Assembly: GCA_029834535.1 (NCBI GenBank)
Contig: JAQMWT010000177.1
Coordinates: 1 to 64,000, forward strand
Length of the DNA: 64,000 nucleotides
Reading direction: 5' to 3'
Source of the DNA: Chrysophaeum taylorii
Taxonomy: Eukaryota; Sar; Pelagophyceae; Pelagomonadales; Pelagomonadaceae
A program made the translations under genes and the position numbers. The notes under the pieces were generated by a model. The model searched no databases and was not told the DNA's origin. It saw only the letters and a program-made list of their open reading frames with translations. Of this stretch, positions 21,591-31,100 are shown piece by piece (the first letter of the stretch is position 1; each line of letters starts with the position of its first letter).

Positions 21591-21857
21591 GCGCGTCCTG
21601 TTCGCCGCCCTCGCAATAGCAGCCTGGTCGCTCGCCGTGCGCAAGGCGCGATCTCCGCTTATTACGACGCACGAGCTCAGATCATGCTCACCGCCGCGAC
21701 TCAGCAACTCCGGTCACATGACTCAACGGTGGAATCCCAGCTTGAGACCCCGGATCGATACCTGTGTAACGGAAGTCCCGCTCATCCCGCCACTGGCTGT
21801 CTCATCCAAGATGCGACCACGTTGCAAGGAGACCTACAAGTCGGAGTGGTTACGGAA
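21591..21857 (+). other. Spacer between the duplicated units, with an open plus-strand frame
   Basis: The ~265-bp spacer contains a frame reading AQIMLTAATQQLRSHDSTVE then QLETPDRYLCNGSPAHPATG, which runs without a stop into the duplicated unit. It matches no family I recognise. It could be a remnant of a mobile element that sat at the breakpoint, or chance. Confidence 0.3.
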
Positions 21858-22633
21858 CAGGAGATGCCGAGATTGAGGAGGGCCCTCGTGGCCTGTTGGC
21901 TGATTCGGTTGTTCTCCGAGGCGGCGATCGATTGCAGGATCTTGACCCCCCCCAGGTTCCTGATCTGATCTTGGTTGATCTGGTGGACGGACAAATTTCG
22001 CAACGCGCGGGCGGCCTGCGCCTGAAGGTCCATGTTGGCGGCACCGGCTGCCTCGATGATAGGTGCCAACCCACCCACTTTGACGATCTCGAGTTCGTTG
22101 TGGTCATTGACGGCGAGATTGGCCAGCGCGGCAATGGCCTCGACGGCGACGCCCACGTACGACGATTTGGCGAGCTTTACGAGAGGCCTTATGCCACCCG
22201 CAGTCGCGATCTTGGCCTTGTTGTCAACGTTGACGCCGACGTTAGCCAATGCCTTGGAAGCCTGCCTTTGGACGTGGACCGAGTCACAGTCGAGCATGTC
22301 CACGAGCACGTCGATGCTGCCTTCCTCGGCCATTCGGACCTGGTTCTGCGTGTTGACAGACAAGTTCGCAAGTGCGTGCGCGGCGAGGCGCTGGACCTCC
22401 TTATCCCTGGACTTTGTCAACGGCATCAACAGCTGCAATCCTCCGAGGTCGACGATCTGCACTTGCCTTTCCGGTCTTACGGCCTCGTTCGCAAGCTTCT
22501 CGGCAACTTCGCGCTGCAACGTCGGCTCGGTGCTCTCGGCGTAAGCGATCAGCCGCGTCAAGTGCAGCCGCAGCAATTTCTCCATCGGCTCGTCGCGATA
22601 CACCTCGAACTCGTTATCGTTCTCCTTGGACAT
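21782..22633 (-). CDS. Armadillo-repeat protein, copy 2, with altered C-terminus
   Basis: About 283 aa from MSKENDNEFEVYRDEPMEKL. Through RALLNLGIS it is the twin of copy 1, with six differences (T/I, D/N, K/R, R/Q, I/M, L/I). The duplication breakpoint falls exactly at the stop codon of copy 1. In copy 2 the TGA is replaced by TGT, so the frame reads 25 residues further (CSVTTPTCRSPCNVVASWMR...) into unrelated spacer. The last residues are therefore new sequence and may not be selected. The near-identity of the repeats suggests recent duplication or gene conversion. Confidence 0.7.
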   Translation of the reverse strand: MSKENDNEFEVYRDEPMEKLLRLHLTRLIAYAESTEPTLQREVAEKLANEAVRPERQVQIVDLGGLQLLMPLTKSRDKEVQRLAAHALANLSVNTQNQVRMAEEGSIDVLVDMLDCDSVHVQRQASKALANVGVNVDNKAKIATAGGIRPLVKLAKSSYVGVAVEAIAALANLAVNDHNELEIVKVGGLAPIIEAAGAANMDLQAQAARALRNLSVHQINQDQIRNLGGVKILQSIAASENNRISQQATRALLNLGISCSVTTPTCRSPCNVVASWMRQPVAG

Positions 22634-23460
22634 CGCCTTGATATCAACTCTAGGGGTCACACTCTGAAACTACTGAAACTTTTTTAGTATTTTTTTAGGC
22701 GTTGGTGTTCCTACTAGTGACCCGAGGAGGGTTTAGGATTGAGTGGTTTCTGGGGTCGACTCGACGACGCTTGGGGGCGTCGCGCTCCGGAGCTGGTCGA
22801 CTTGACGTCGTCGTGCACCTGCGAGCGTGGTAAATTTATGATGGAAGAGCGGCGGCTTGAGGAAGGAAGGAAGGAAGGAAGCACGGGCAAGGTGGGGTTT
22901 TTGTTTAAGCGTCGGCCGTGGTGGATCGGCGGGATGCTCTCGCAACCAAGGCCTCCTCGACAGACTTTCTGCGCTCTTTGGCATTCTCGCGACGTTTGGT
23001 CGATAAGTATTTCCCGAGGCCATTGTCCATATTCACGTCGGCGTATGGTTCGTTTCCGTCGCCGTCACCACGAAGCGCGTAGTCGGTGTCGTGGGATTGT
23101 GGTCGCTGGGTGTTGGTGTTCCTGCCCACCTCAGCTCAACCTTTCCTACTGTTTGTCTTTAAAGGCCGACTGCTACGAGGGGGGTGCACGAAGGTGTGCT
23201 TTTGTGCGGTAGGTGTTTGGGCAAAACGTTTACCCTACCTTGACCCTAGTAGGGTATTTCTTCGCCGTACTCATAAGTGCCATCACATCCTTAGATAGTT
23301 TCGCGATTTTTTTTTTCTATCTAGCCGTTGAAAGAAATTATGAATTAGTACAGATTTTTGGTATGTTACGTGTTGTCCTGGACCTTGTCCAAGGCGTTGT
23401 CTGCTGACAAATACAAAATTTCGGTATGTTTTTGTGCCTAATAAATCGCTTTCGCGATTT
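21858..23460. repeat. Segmental duplication, right copy
   Basis: Direct repeat of 19954-21590. Similarity weakens after about 23155, where a block starting ctttaaaggccgactgctac appears. That block also opens the units of the tandem array at 14.6-15.8 kb (ctttaaatgtcgactgctaa) and recurs near 59.21 kb. Confidence 0.8.
22905..23129 (-). CDS. Small basic conserved hypothetical, duplicate copy 2
   Basis: 74 aa, MGRNTNTQRPQSHDTDYALR start. It is the duplicate of the frame at 20978-21202 with 7 substitutions and no stop, so the frame has survived in both copies. No domain was recognised. The intervening 3' flank has a (GGAA)n expansion (ggaaggaaggaaggaa near 22862-22879) absent from copy 1. Confidence 0.35.
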   Translation of the reverse strand: MGRNTNTQRPQSHDTDYALRGDGDGNEPYADVNMDNGLGKYLSTKRRENAKERRKSVEEALVARASRRSTTADA

Positions 23461-23581
23461 GTATGTGTGTTTGTGAGAACTGAAATGGGGATGTGAGAAC
23501 TATAAAGGGGACGTGGTGCAGGGGTAAGTGTCATAACTTCCTCGCAGTGTTCGTGGGGTCCGAGCCGTTGCATCCGAGCCG

Positions 23582-24187
23582 TTGATATGCATCGAGTTCG
23601 TGTCGTACAGCATTGTCACAACGAAGGTGGGCGTTGTCGACGCTTTGCGTCGCGCCGCAGCGTGGTTGTCTTCTTCGAACTCATCTACCGCATCATTTTC
23701 GCCAGTGGTGCCGACCGCATTGTTGTCTTTGGCTTACACGTGCGTTGCCAGGAGCTACGGCGTTGCATTCCGCGACCTTGCGCGTCATGGCGACCGTCGC
23801 GACCGCAGCCTCGTGGCCCTCCTTCGTCCCCAAGACCCCACTCTTGATGTTTCCTTGCTTTGCTCGAGTCTTAGCTTCGCGGTGAGCGTCCTTCATCACT
23901 GTCTCATCGCAACCTGCGTACCCGGCGCACACAAGGCGCTGCGCCCTGTTCGCCGTCATCTCCGCTTCAAGGACTGTTTCAACGTCAAGTTTGACATGCC
24001 TAAAATGACTTGTGGAGTCTATTTTGTATATATCCGACGAATCCCAAATAAGAAGCTCGACTTCAACAAAATGGCCGGCATGATCCTCGAGGCCAAGATC
24101 CGCAAAATCAAGATGAAGGAAATGGAAGAGGAGCGCAAAGCAGCGATGCACCTGGCCCAAAGGAAAGAGCTGGACCTCGGGAACTAA
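23582..24187 (+). CDS. Hypothetical protein, uncertain
   Basis: The open frame of 201 codons is convincing only in its last third. From MPKMTCGVYFVYIRRIPNKK at 23998 it reads on as a Lys/Glu-rich helix (EAKIRKIKMKEMEEERKAAM) ending in a stop at 24185. The first two thirds have a composition that reads equally well in other frames and on the opposite strand. The real gene may be just the last ~63 residues, possibly after an intron with a gtgagc donor near 23882. No family recognised. Confidence 0.3.
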   Translation: MICIEFVSYSIVTTKVGVVDALRRAAAWLSSSNSSTASFSPVVPTALLSLAYTCVARSYGVAFRDLARHGDRRDRSLVALLRPQDPTLDVSLLCSSLSFAVSVLHHCLIATCVPGAHKALRPVRRHLRFKDCFNVKFDMPKMTCGVYFVYIRRIPNKKLDFNKMAGMILEAKIRKIKMKEMEEERKAAMHLAQRKELDLGN

Positions 24188-24733
24188 AGGGGTGCTGCTT
24201 TATTCTACATGATGATGAACCTGCCTAAGCCGCCCCAAATCTAAAACGCCACCAAACAACGCTTCCTCCCTACTCTCTTCTCGATAAGGCCGCCACTCAT
24301 CACCAGTAGGCCGCCTGCCGTCCATTGAATCCCACGTCTCAGGACTTTCATCCCGCTGTAAAAAAGCCAATTTCCCCTTTGCCACGTTTCTTTCTTATCC
24401 TCCCGTTAACTATTCCCCCCATCGAGGGTGGTGGATATTGGAAGAACTTGTCAGTCGGGTGGCTATGAAGACAGACAGGAGCGGCAATTATGCATGATGA
24501 CGGAGCTCTTGCTTAGCGCAGGTGTACTCCAAACTACAAATTAAAAACCCACACGGTCTCACACATCAGCCCCACTCTCGCAAAGGGGTTCGGGGCCTTC
24601 TCCACCCAGTCCGGGGGGCGACGCCCCCGAGTAAATCAGTCGGCAAGCGCTTGGAAGGCGGGTGTGCTAGTATCAACAAATGGGCATATGTATAGCAAAC
24701 TCTATTCATGGCGCCGGACACCCTCTCATATTG
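24188..24733. other. Intergenic, no gene seen
   Basis: 3' flanks of the uncertain frame on the left and the SET gene on the right. Contains ggggggcgacgcccccg near 24605-24621, an imperfect hairpin that could serve a 3' end. Nothing else was recognised. Confidence 0.5.
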
Positions 24734-25255
24734 TTACGCTGTTTTTTCTCTCTCCTTGGTGGGGCCATGCTGTTGCTTCCCCCGGGCCCGCCAGTACGAT
24801 GCTCCGTAGGCGGCGTAGATCTCGTCGCCAGCCTCGATGGGTCGGATAGCGACCACCGTCGCCTTGCGGAGCTTTGGCAACTTTCGGAACTCGGCGTTGA
24901 GAAGGTCGGGATCGTTGTCATTAATATAGCGACCTGGCACGGCGTAGGCCTCACTCGCGTCGATGTGCACGTTAAGTCCGAAGCCCCCCATGAGGTAGTC
25001 GCGGTTGGGGAGTCGCAGCGCCTGCACCAGGCTTAAGACGCGCCCGCGGTACTCGCACACGACCTCGCCCACTTTGAACCGTCGCTTTGCGAACAGACCG
25101 TCCCCGGCGTCGGCAACGCGACTCCGCCGCACCTCAACATCCCGCCACGCGGGGCCCACGAACCATTGGTTTCGTTGACGTCGTCGTCGGAGCCACAAAC
25201 AGCACACCGCTGTCACCGCGAGAGTACCAACCACGAGGACCCGAACATCGTTCAT
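24734..25255 (-). CDS. Membrane-anchored SET-domain protein
   Basis: 173 aa. Residues ~5-22 are a hydrophobic helix (VLVVGTLAVTAVCCLWL) followed by RRRRQR, an N-terminal membrane anchor. Residues ~40-155 are a compact SET domain. Its motifs are DAGDGLFAKRRFKVGEVVCE (the G-x-G strand that binds SAM), then YINDNDPDLLNAEF in the place of the N-H-x-x-x-P-N knot, then IEAGDEIYAAYGASYW in the place of the E-L-x-x-x-Y-G/D-Y. No post-SET cysteines are visible. SET proteins methylate lysines of histones or other proteins; a membrane anchor makes a non-histone substrate more likely, which is inference. It lies 15 bp downstream of the next gene on the same strand. Confidence 0.75.
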   Translation of the reverse strand: MNDVRVLVVGTLAVTAVCCLWLRRRRQRNQWFVGPAWRDVEVRRSRVADAGDGLFAKRRFKVGEVVCEYRGRVLSLVQALRLPNRDYLMGGFGLNVHIDASEAYAVPGRYINDNDPDLLNAEFRKLPKLRKATVVAIRPIEAGDEIYAAYGASYWRARGKQQHGPTKEREKTA

Positions 25256-25270
25256 TCGTCTTCCGTTGGT

Positions 25271-28012
25271 TTATGCCGTTGTGTCCTCGAGGAGCATCAT
25301 CCCCGAGGCCAACACGTCGTCGAGGTTCGAGACGGCCACCTCTTCGTATGTCGCGAGCGACGCGCACTCGCAGAGGTAGGACGCGGGGTTGGCGGCGCAC
25401 GCGTCCTCCTCGTAGTCGGCGCAGAGGGAGACGATCTTCTCGCGCGCGATCAAGTAGGTGTTGTCGGACGTGATTTCTGGTCGCGAGACGAAGGCGTCGT
25501 CGAGCTTGAAGGTCTGCGTCGCGTCCCACCAGGCGTCGCGCTCGATGCTTGTGGCGAGGGCGCGCTTCACGGTGGCCTCGGCGCTCCTGATCGCAAAGCC
25601 GCCGGCGAACCCGACGAGGTCCCTATCCTCGCGCTCGAGGTCGACGTACTGGACACCCGTAAACGTGTCGATCTGGTCGAGGTCGTCGGTGCTGGAGCTC
25701 GTTTCCTGGAGCTCGGCAAGCGTGTCGAAATCACGCATGTCAATGCGAACGAGCTTGCCGTAGAAGTCTCTGGCGAAGTGGGGTACGAGGTAAACGTAGT
25801 CGCCCATGCAAAACCCAAATAGGAACCCCCGGAGCTCGTTGTCTTGCACGCTTGGGACCTGCTGGCGGATGGTGCTTGCGACGTCGAGCGCCCTCACGCC
25901 GCTGAGCGTGAAGTCGGTCATGTCGACGCGCACGGCGACACCCGAATGCGAGCGCATGTTCTTGTCGGAGGCGCGGTCGCCGTGCCGGTGTGGGACGAGC
26001 ACCGCGTACTTGCCCCAGGCGACGGCGCCGACGAAGCCACGCATCGCCGAACCACCGATCTCTGAGGTCGTCGATCTCGCGGCGTACCGCGTCAAGTCCA
26101 GGACGCCATCGACGGCGAAGGCCTCGAGGTCGACGCGCACGAGCTTGCCAAAAAAACCGTCCTCGTTTCGGTTCTTGTACGGGGCAAGCAATCCGTAGCG
26201 CCCGATGACGACGCCGCCCGCGAATCCCCGCAGGTCGGAGTCGACGAGCGTGAGGTCCAGGACGTCGACGCATGCCGATGCGTTCGAAAAGTTCGCCAGC
26301 CGAAGCCGCACAAGCTTGCCGTGGAAAGCCTCGACCGTGTGGTCGCCACCGACGGCAACACGCGTCACATTTGCTTGATACGCAAAATTGTCAACTGTCA
26401 GCTGTGTGTTGACGCCGCCCACGGGACCAAAGATCCCATTGTGCGGCACGAGAAACCCAAACTCGTCGCCGGTCGTCGTGGTGTACGCGAAGCCCGAGAA
26501 GAAGCCCGCGAGCGACGCGTCGACGTCCCAAAGATCCAGCTTCTCGACCGCGACAATGGTACTCGCTGCTGCACTGACGCGCGCGACGACGTGCCCGGGG
26601 TTGCGGCCGTCAAAGTGAGGGACAAAGTATGCGTAGTCGCCCGACGCGAAGCCCCCCACGAAACCCTTGAGGCGTTCGTCGGCTGCGCTCAAGTCCAGGA
26701 CGTCTGTGTGGCTCGCACCGTCGGTGCTGTTGTGGTAGTCCTCAGAAGTTGTGAGCGAAACCGATCCAGCTTCGCTCGTGTATGTCGCGTTCCACACGCA
26801 AAATTCGGTCACGTTCATGACGCAACAGGTCGTAATGTTCCGCACGGTTGTTTCAAGTTCGACGACCTGCTCGAGTCGTCCCAACCGGAGCCGCGCGGCC
26901 TTGCCAGAGTAGTGCTCGCCATCGTAGAACGGCGCGAGGAAGCCCGAGCTCGAGACTGTGAGCGTGGTGCGGTTGGCAGCGCGAAACACCACGTCGTCGT
27001 GCGCTGCAATGCACGACGGCGTGTTCTTGGCGACAGCTTGCAGCGTTGCGTCGCTTACAAACCTGCGTTGCAGATACTCGAACTTCTGCGTGCGCCGCTC
27101 GGTTGCGTTGCGTCGCGCGCTCTCATGCACGAATCCGTGGAAGAACCCGCGCATCGAATCATCTTGGCTGTACGCGGCGATATCGTGGACCGCAACCTGC
27201 CCATTGTACGGGCCCTCGCCACGTTGGTACGACAGCCCCCGCAACTCGTCGTAAGTGTAGAACTCGGCAAAGTCGCTATCAACGCCGCGTAACCGCACGG
27301 TGCGGTAGGTACTCGTATTCAGATCCACCGAAGCCAGCTTGGATGCGTGGCCCGACCCCGTCGCAGGCGACAGCGGCACCGTGTCCACGAAACTTCGCCC
27401 GTGGTAGTAAGGCACGAGATACGCTACGCCTGTCGCCCCGGTGAACGATGACCGCTCGTACTCGTATGTTCCCATCTGGATCTCGTATGCAGCTGCCACC
27501 TCGGGGCTGTCGCGCAGCTCAGGACGGCTCGGGGCACGTGCGAAGCACCGCAGCACCGTCGACAGGCGGTACGTCCCGACCACGTGGATCATCGATCCCG
27601 CGCTAACCGACGGCGACGACCGGCTCGGTATCGACCCGTCGATCGTATAGTAGATCACAGCCTCCGGCATCGAATGCAGGAACGTCACGCCGATGGCCGC
27701 CGCGTAGGCACCGGACGCAGGGATGATAACCGGCGCCTCCAGGGTCCCTTCGAACGTCACCGACGGCACCGTCGTCGGAGCATCTGTCTCGGACGCGAGC
27801 TGTCGTCGCACGGGACTCCAAGCCCGCGGCGTGCGCACCACCTTGGGCGGCCCACCGTCGTGTGCGATGGTGACGGCAATAGCCATCACTGGGATTGCAC
27901 AGAGCGTCATGCATGTAACGACGTTTGTAATGACAAGCGACCTGTGTTCACGACTACGAACTACAAAACGACCGACCCTATTTTTTTTATGTGTCCGTTG
28001 GAGCTCTGCCAC
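25271..28012 (-). CDS. Large type II membrane protein: chitobiase-C-like domain plus ~50-residue VPH repeats
   Basis: 913 aa. A basic cytosolic N-terminus (~1-28) is followed by a hydrophobic helix at ~29-50 (NVVTCMTLCAIPVMAIAVTI). Residues ~90-180 resemble the chitobiase/hexosaminidase C-terminal domain (IPASGAYAAAIGVTF; AVIYYTIDGSIPS). The rest holds at least eight tandem repeats in which G-F-x-x-G-F/V is followed by Y-x-Y-L-V-P-H, then G-K-x-V-R-x-D-L/M, then L-D-L: for example GGFASGDYAYFVPHFDGRN and GFCMGDYVYLVPHFARDFYG. Such repeats suggest a beta-propeller ectodomain. Cysteines cluster near 390-410 and at the C-terminus. A cell-surface or wall protein is plausible; no function is assigned. 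The gene ends just upstream of the SET gene. Confidence 0.65.
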   Translation of the reverse strand: MAELQRTHKKNRVGRFVVRSREHRSLVITNVVTCMTLCAIPVMAIAVTIAHDGGPPKVVRTPRAWSPVRRQLASETDAPTTVPSVTFEGTLEAPVIIPASGAYAAAIGVTFLHSMPEAVIYYTIDGSIPSRSSPSVSAGSMIHVVGTYRLSTVLRCFARAPSRPELRDSPEVAAAYEIQMGTYEYERSSFTGATGVAYLVPYYHGRSFVDTVPLSPATGSGHASKLASVDLNTSTYRTVRLRGVDSDFAEFYTYDELRGLSYQRGEGPYNGQVAVHDIAAYSQDDSMRGFFHGFVHESARRNATERRTQKFEYLQRRFVSDATLQAVAKNTPSCIAAHDDVVFRAANRTTLTVSSSGFLAPFYDGEHYSGKAARLRLGRLEQVVELETTVRNITTCCVMNVTEFCVWNATYTSEAGSVSLTTSEDYHNSTDGASHTDVLDLSAADERLKGFVGGFASGDYAYFVPHFDGRNPGHVVARVSAAASTIVAVEKLDLWDVDASLAGFFSGFAYTTTTGDEFGFLVPHNGIFGPVGGVNTQLTVDNFAYQANVTRVAVGGDHTVEAFHGKLVRLRLANFSNASACVDVLDLTLVDSDLRGFAGGVVIGRYGLLAPYKNRNEDGFFGKLVRVDLEAFAVDGVLDLTRYAARSTTSEIGGSAMRGFVGAVAWGKYAVLVPHRHGDRASDKNMRSHSGVAVRVDMTDFTLSGVRALDVASTIRQQVPSVQDNELRGFLFGFCMGDYVYLVPHFARDFYGKLVRIDMRDFDTLAELQETSSSTDDLDQIDTFTGVQYVDLEREDRDLVGFAGGFAIRSAEATVKRALATSIERDAWWDATQTFKLDDAFVSRPEITSDNTYLIAREKIVSLCADYEEDACAANPASYLCECASLATYEEVAVSNLDDVLASGMMLLEDTTA

Positions 28013-28101
28013 TGCCGGGGGGGCTGTAAGTAGACAAGGGGTTATATTGATTGCTACTACACAAATAATTTACTCGGCTGCGCTGTCTAAGCGCCCTCGT
28101 C

Positions 28102-31100
28102 CTATCGATGTTCATCGAAACCATTCGTACGGACGTCGTCGACTCCGTGCTCTTCTTCGCCAACTGCGACGCCGTCGTCTTCATCCGGAGCAGCAGCACT
28201 CGGATGAAACGACGCCTCGGTTTCTTGGCCGAAGTCCTCAAACCACGTCTCGTTGCTCGCCGCAAACACGGTCCAACAGTCAGCACAATACCAGAGACCT
28301 GCGCCACGCAACTTGTTAGTGTACGACTGCGAAGTCAAGTTGCTGTACCATCGCCGTTTGAGTATGCGCCCGCAACTATGCTCGAGTCGACTAGGTGGCA
28401 TTCGCCACACTTCATGATGACCGCCTCCTCGAGTTCTGCGGCGGCGGCGGCTTTTGCAGCTGCTGCGGCGGCGGCACGACGATCAGCTTCTGCTTTTCGT
28501 TGCTGCCTCAACTTCTCCTGCTTCCGGGCTTCTCGCTCCTGCTGCTTTCGTTTCTTGTTGAAACCGATCGCGGCTTTGAGCTCGACCTGCGCATCAAACG
28601 TCGCCCCAAGAGAATAAAACGTGTAACGCGCTGGCGCGAATTACCAAGAAAATCTTGAATTGTGAGAAAAATTGCTGGGTGCCGTCGTTGCCATCGACGA
28701 GGTCCGTAGTATCATGAAGATCGACCTTAATTCGTCTTGCTAATCGTTCGACGACAGCTCGACTGCGAACGATGATGATTGTCGCAGTTTCGAGGCGCTG
28801 CTGCGCCCGTGGCACAAACGAGCTGAGGGCCTGGCGAAACGGTTCGCGGTAACGCTCATCCTCATGAGCCCCGCTCCCCGTCTTGAGCTCTTCAATAACG
28901 TGCTTGCGCACCGTTACCTCTAGCTGTTTGAATTCGCGATCGACGTGCTCGAAGTTGACTCGCGAGGCGAACTCGACGCTGGGGGTGAGCTCGCTGACGA
29001 GCGTCATGGCACGCTCCTCGCCAATTTGTTCGACCACAAAGTTCAACAGCGTGCCGTGCTTAATGTCGTTGCATTTCACTGTCGAAAGCTTTGTCAGCAA
29101 ATCAAAGAGAAAACCAGAGGCATCCCCGCGACTCCGGCTTCCGAAGTTCATGTAATTCCCTATTGCAAGCACCATGCACATGAGCGCTGCGAGCGGAGCC
29201 TGGCTGATGTTGATCTTGTTTGCTTTGGTGGACCCATTCGTGCTGTAGTCATCGTCGTCGTCGTCTGCATTTGTTGTGAAACCGAGCAGCTTCTCGATCC
29301 GGAGCGCTGCGTCTTGGACATACTCGACCTTGGCGAGAATGGCACTGAGGGTCTCCGCAAAACGCGCCTTGACGAGCAGCGCGTTCAAACGCTGCGCCAG
29401 CCTTGGAATCTCGCACGCGACAGCGAAAAAGGTTTCGGCGGGCGCAAGCACTCCGACGTCCTTTCCAGCCATCAAGTAATTCTCGACCTTTGCTTGCTCC
29501 TCGTGCGTCGGACATAAGCCTAAGCACATCTCGATGCCCTCTTGTGTTTTCAGCAGTGGCAACACGTCTGCATCGAGAGACACGAAACCGTCGTGCACGC
29601 GTTCGAAATCTGACTTTATGGTTCCCAACGCGATTTGAATCGCCTGCGACCGCTTGCTAGAGATCAAGCAGACACTTTCGCGGCGCTTAGCTTGCTGCTT
29701 TGTCGCGGAAAAGCGCTTTTCATCGGAAGTGTCGCAGAAGTCCATCTCAAGATGATCGAGATCGAGAACGAGGTCTTGCGCGACGACAAGCCGCTTTCCC
29801 GAAAAGCCTCGTCGTAAAAGCGCTATCGCAAGGACCTTTTGCCGCAGGTGCGCGCGCAAAAGTGGATTCTGCAATCGCGCAACAATCGACTGTCGGACCT
29901 TTGATGCTCGTTTCTGTTTCTCGGGAGCACAGGTCGTGGGGTCATCGCACGGTGAAATTGACTTGCGTCGTTCGCGGATCGTCGACATCCGAAGCGAGGG
30001 TCTGGCCACACGCGAGAGTCGCTTCGCCGAGAGATGTCGCTTAGCTGCCGATGCTGCAGTGCTCGCCGAGCTCATCGCGTGCTCGATGGCGTTGTCGTGT
30101 TTGGATGCGGCCGTGTTCGAAGTCGATAGCACCTCCTCCCAAAACGTCCCACCAACTTGCCTCTTCTTCAAGCGAGACCAGAACAGACCCCGCATTTTCT
30201 TTGCCCGTTGGTCTGGTGACATCGCAGCCTTCGACGCCTTGTTGTTCTTTTTCTGCGTGGGCTGCGTTGCAGCGCCGAGCTTGCCAAAATCGTCTGGAAC
30301 AGGCTGTGATACGTCCATGTCCAAAATTGCGGGGTCGTAGCCTTCCGCTCGCATTTTCGCCTCGACTGCCATGCGAGGAAGATGCATCTTCAGCATGCGG
30401 AAGTATTTGGCAAATCGGGGATCTTCGCCGAGGGGTATTTTTCCTGTCTCTTCCGGCTTATCAGTGCTGAGAAGTTTTACTGGTGTCGCTGGATCCTTGT
30501 TCAGAATGTCAGGATCGACACCTTCGGCCCGCATCTTGGCCTGAACTGCGCCTCGCGGAACATGCATGTTTAGCATTTTGAAATATTTGCGATATCTCGG
30601 GTGATCGCCGAGAAGCTCGCTCTTGGCCTCTTCCTTGGCCTCTTGCGGTTTTGCCGACTCTGACGATGCACGATGTGATTCGGCTGCAACCTTCGCGGCA
30701 ACCGGTGGCCCCGGCAGCGGAGGTGTCGGGCAACTCGCGGCATTGTCATCACTTATTGGCGCCATCTGGGTAGCGACACCGACATCATCCCAGCTCAGAA
30801 CCTCCTGCTGCGAATTTCGTGGAGTTGAAGGGACGGATCCTACATCGCTTCTGGGGTGCTCGCTTCTCACACGCGCCAAGACATTTTGTTCGATGAGACG
30901 AGCGCGGAGCTCCTTGATCTCAGAATCTCGGTTCCGGAGCTGCTCGTAGAGCTCAACAAGCTCGGCGCTTTGCTTCGACAAAACTGATCGGAGTGCTTCC
31001 AGCTTGAGTTCACTCTCCAGGTCACGCGCCTGGGGCAGTGCGCGCGCAGAGACATTGGTAGGATGTGGCGGTGACCCATTCAAGGGTATTCGACTGCTAA

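Noticed and set aside
23505-23580. tRNA-like A box (gtggtgcaggggtaag) and B box (ggggtccgagcc)
   Set aside because: The acceptor and anticodon stems do not pair, so a tRNA gene is not supported; it may be a SINE promoter remnant.
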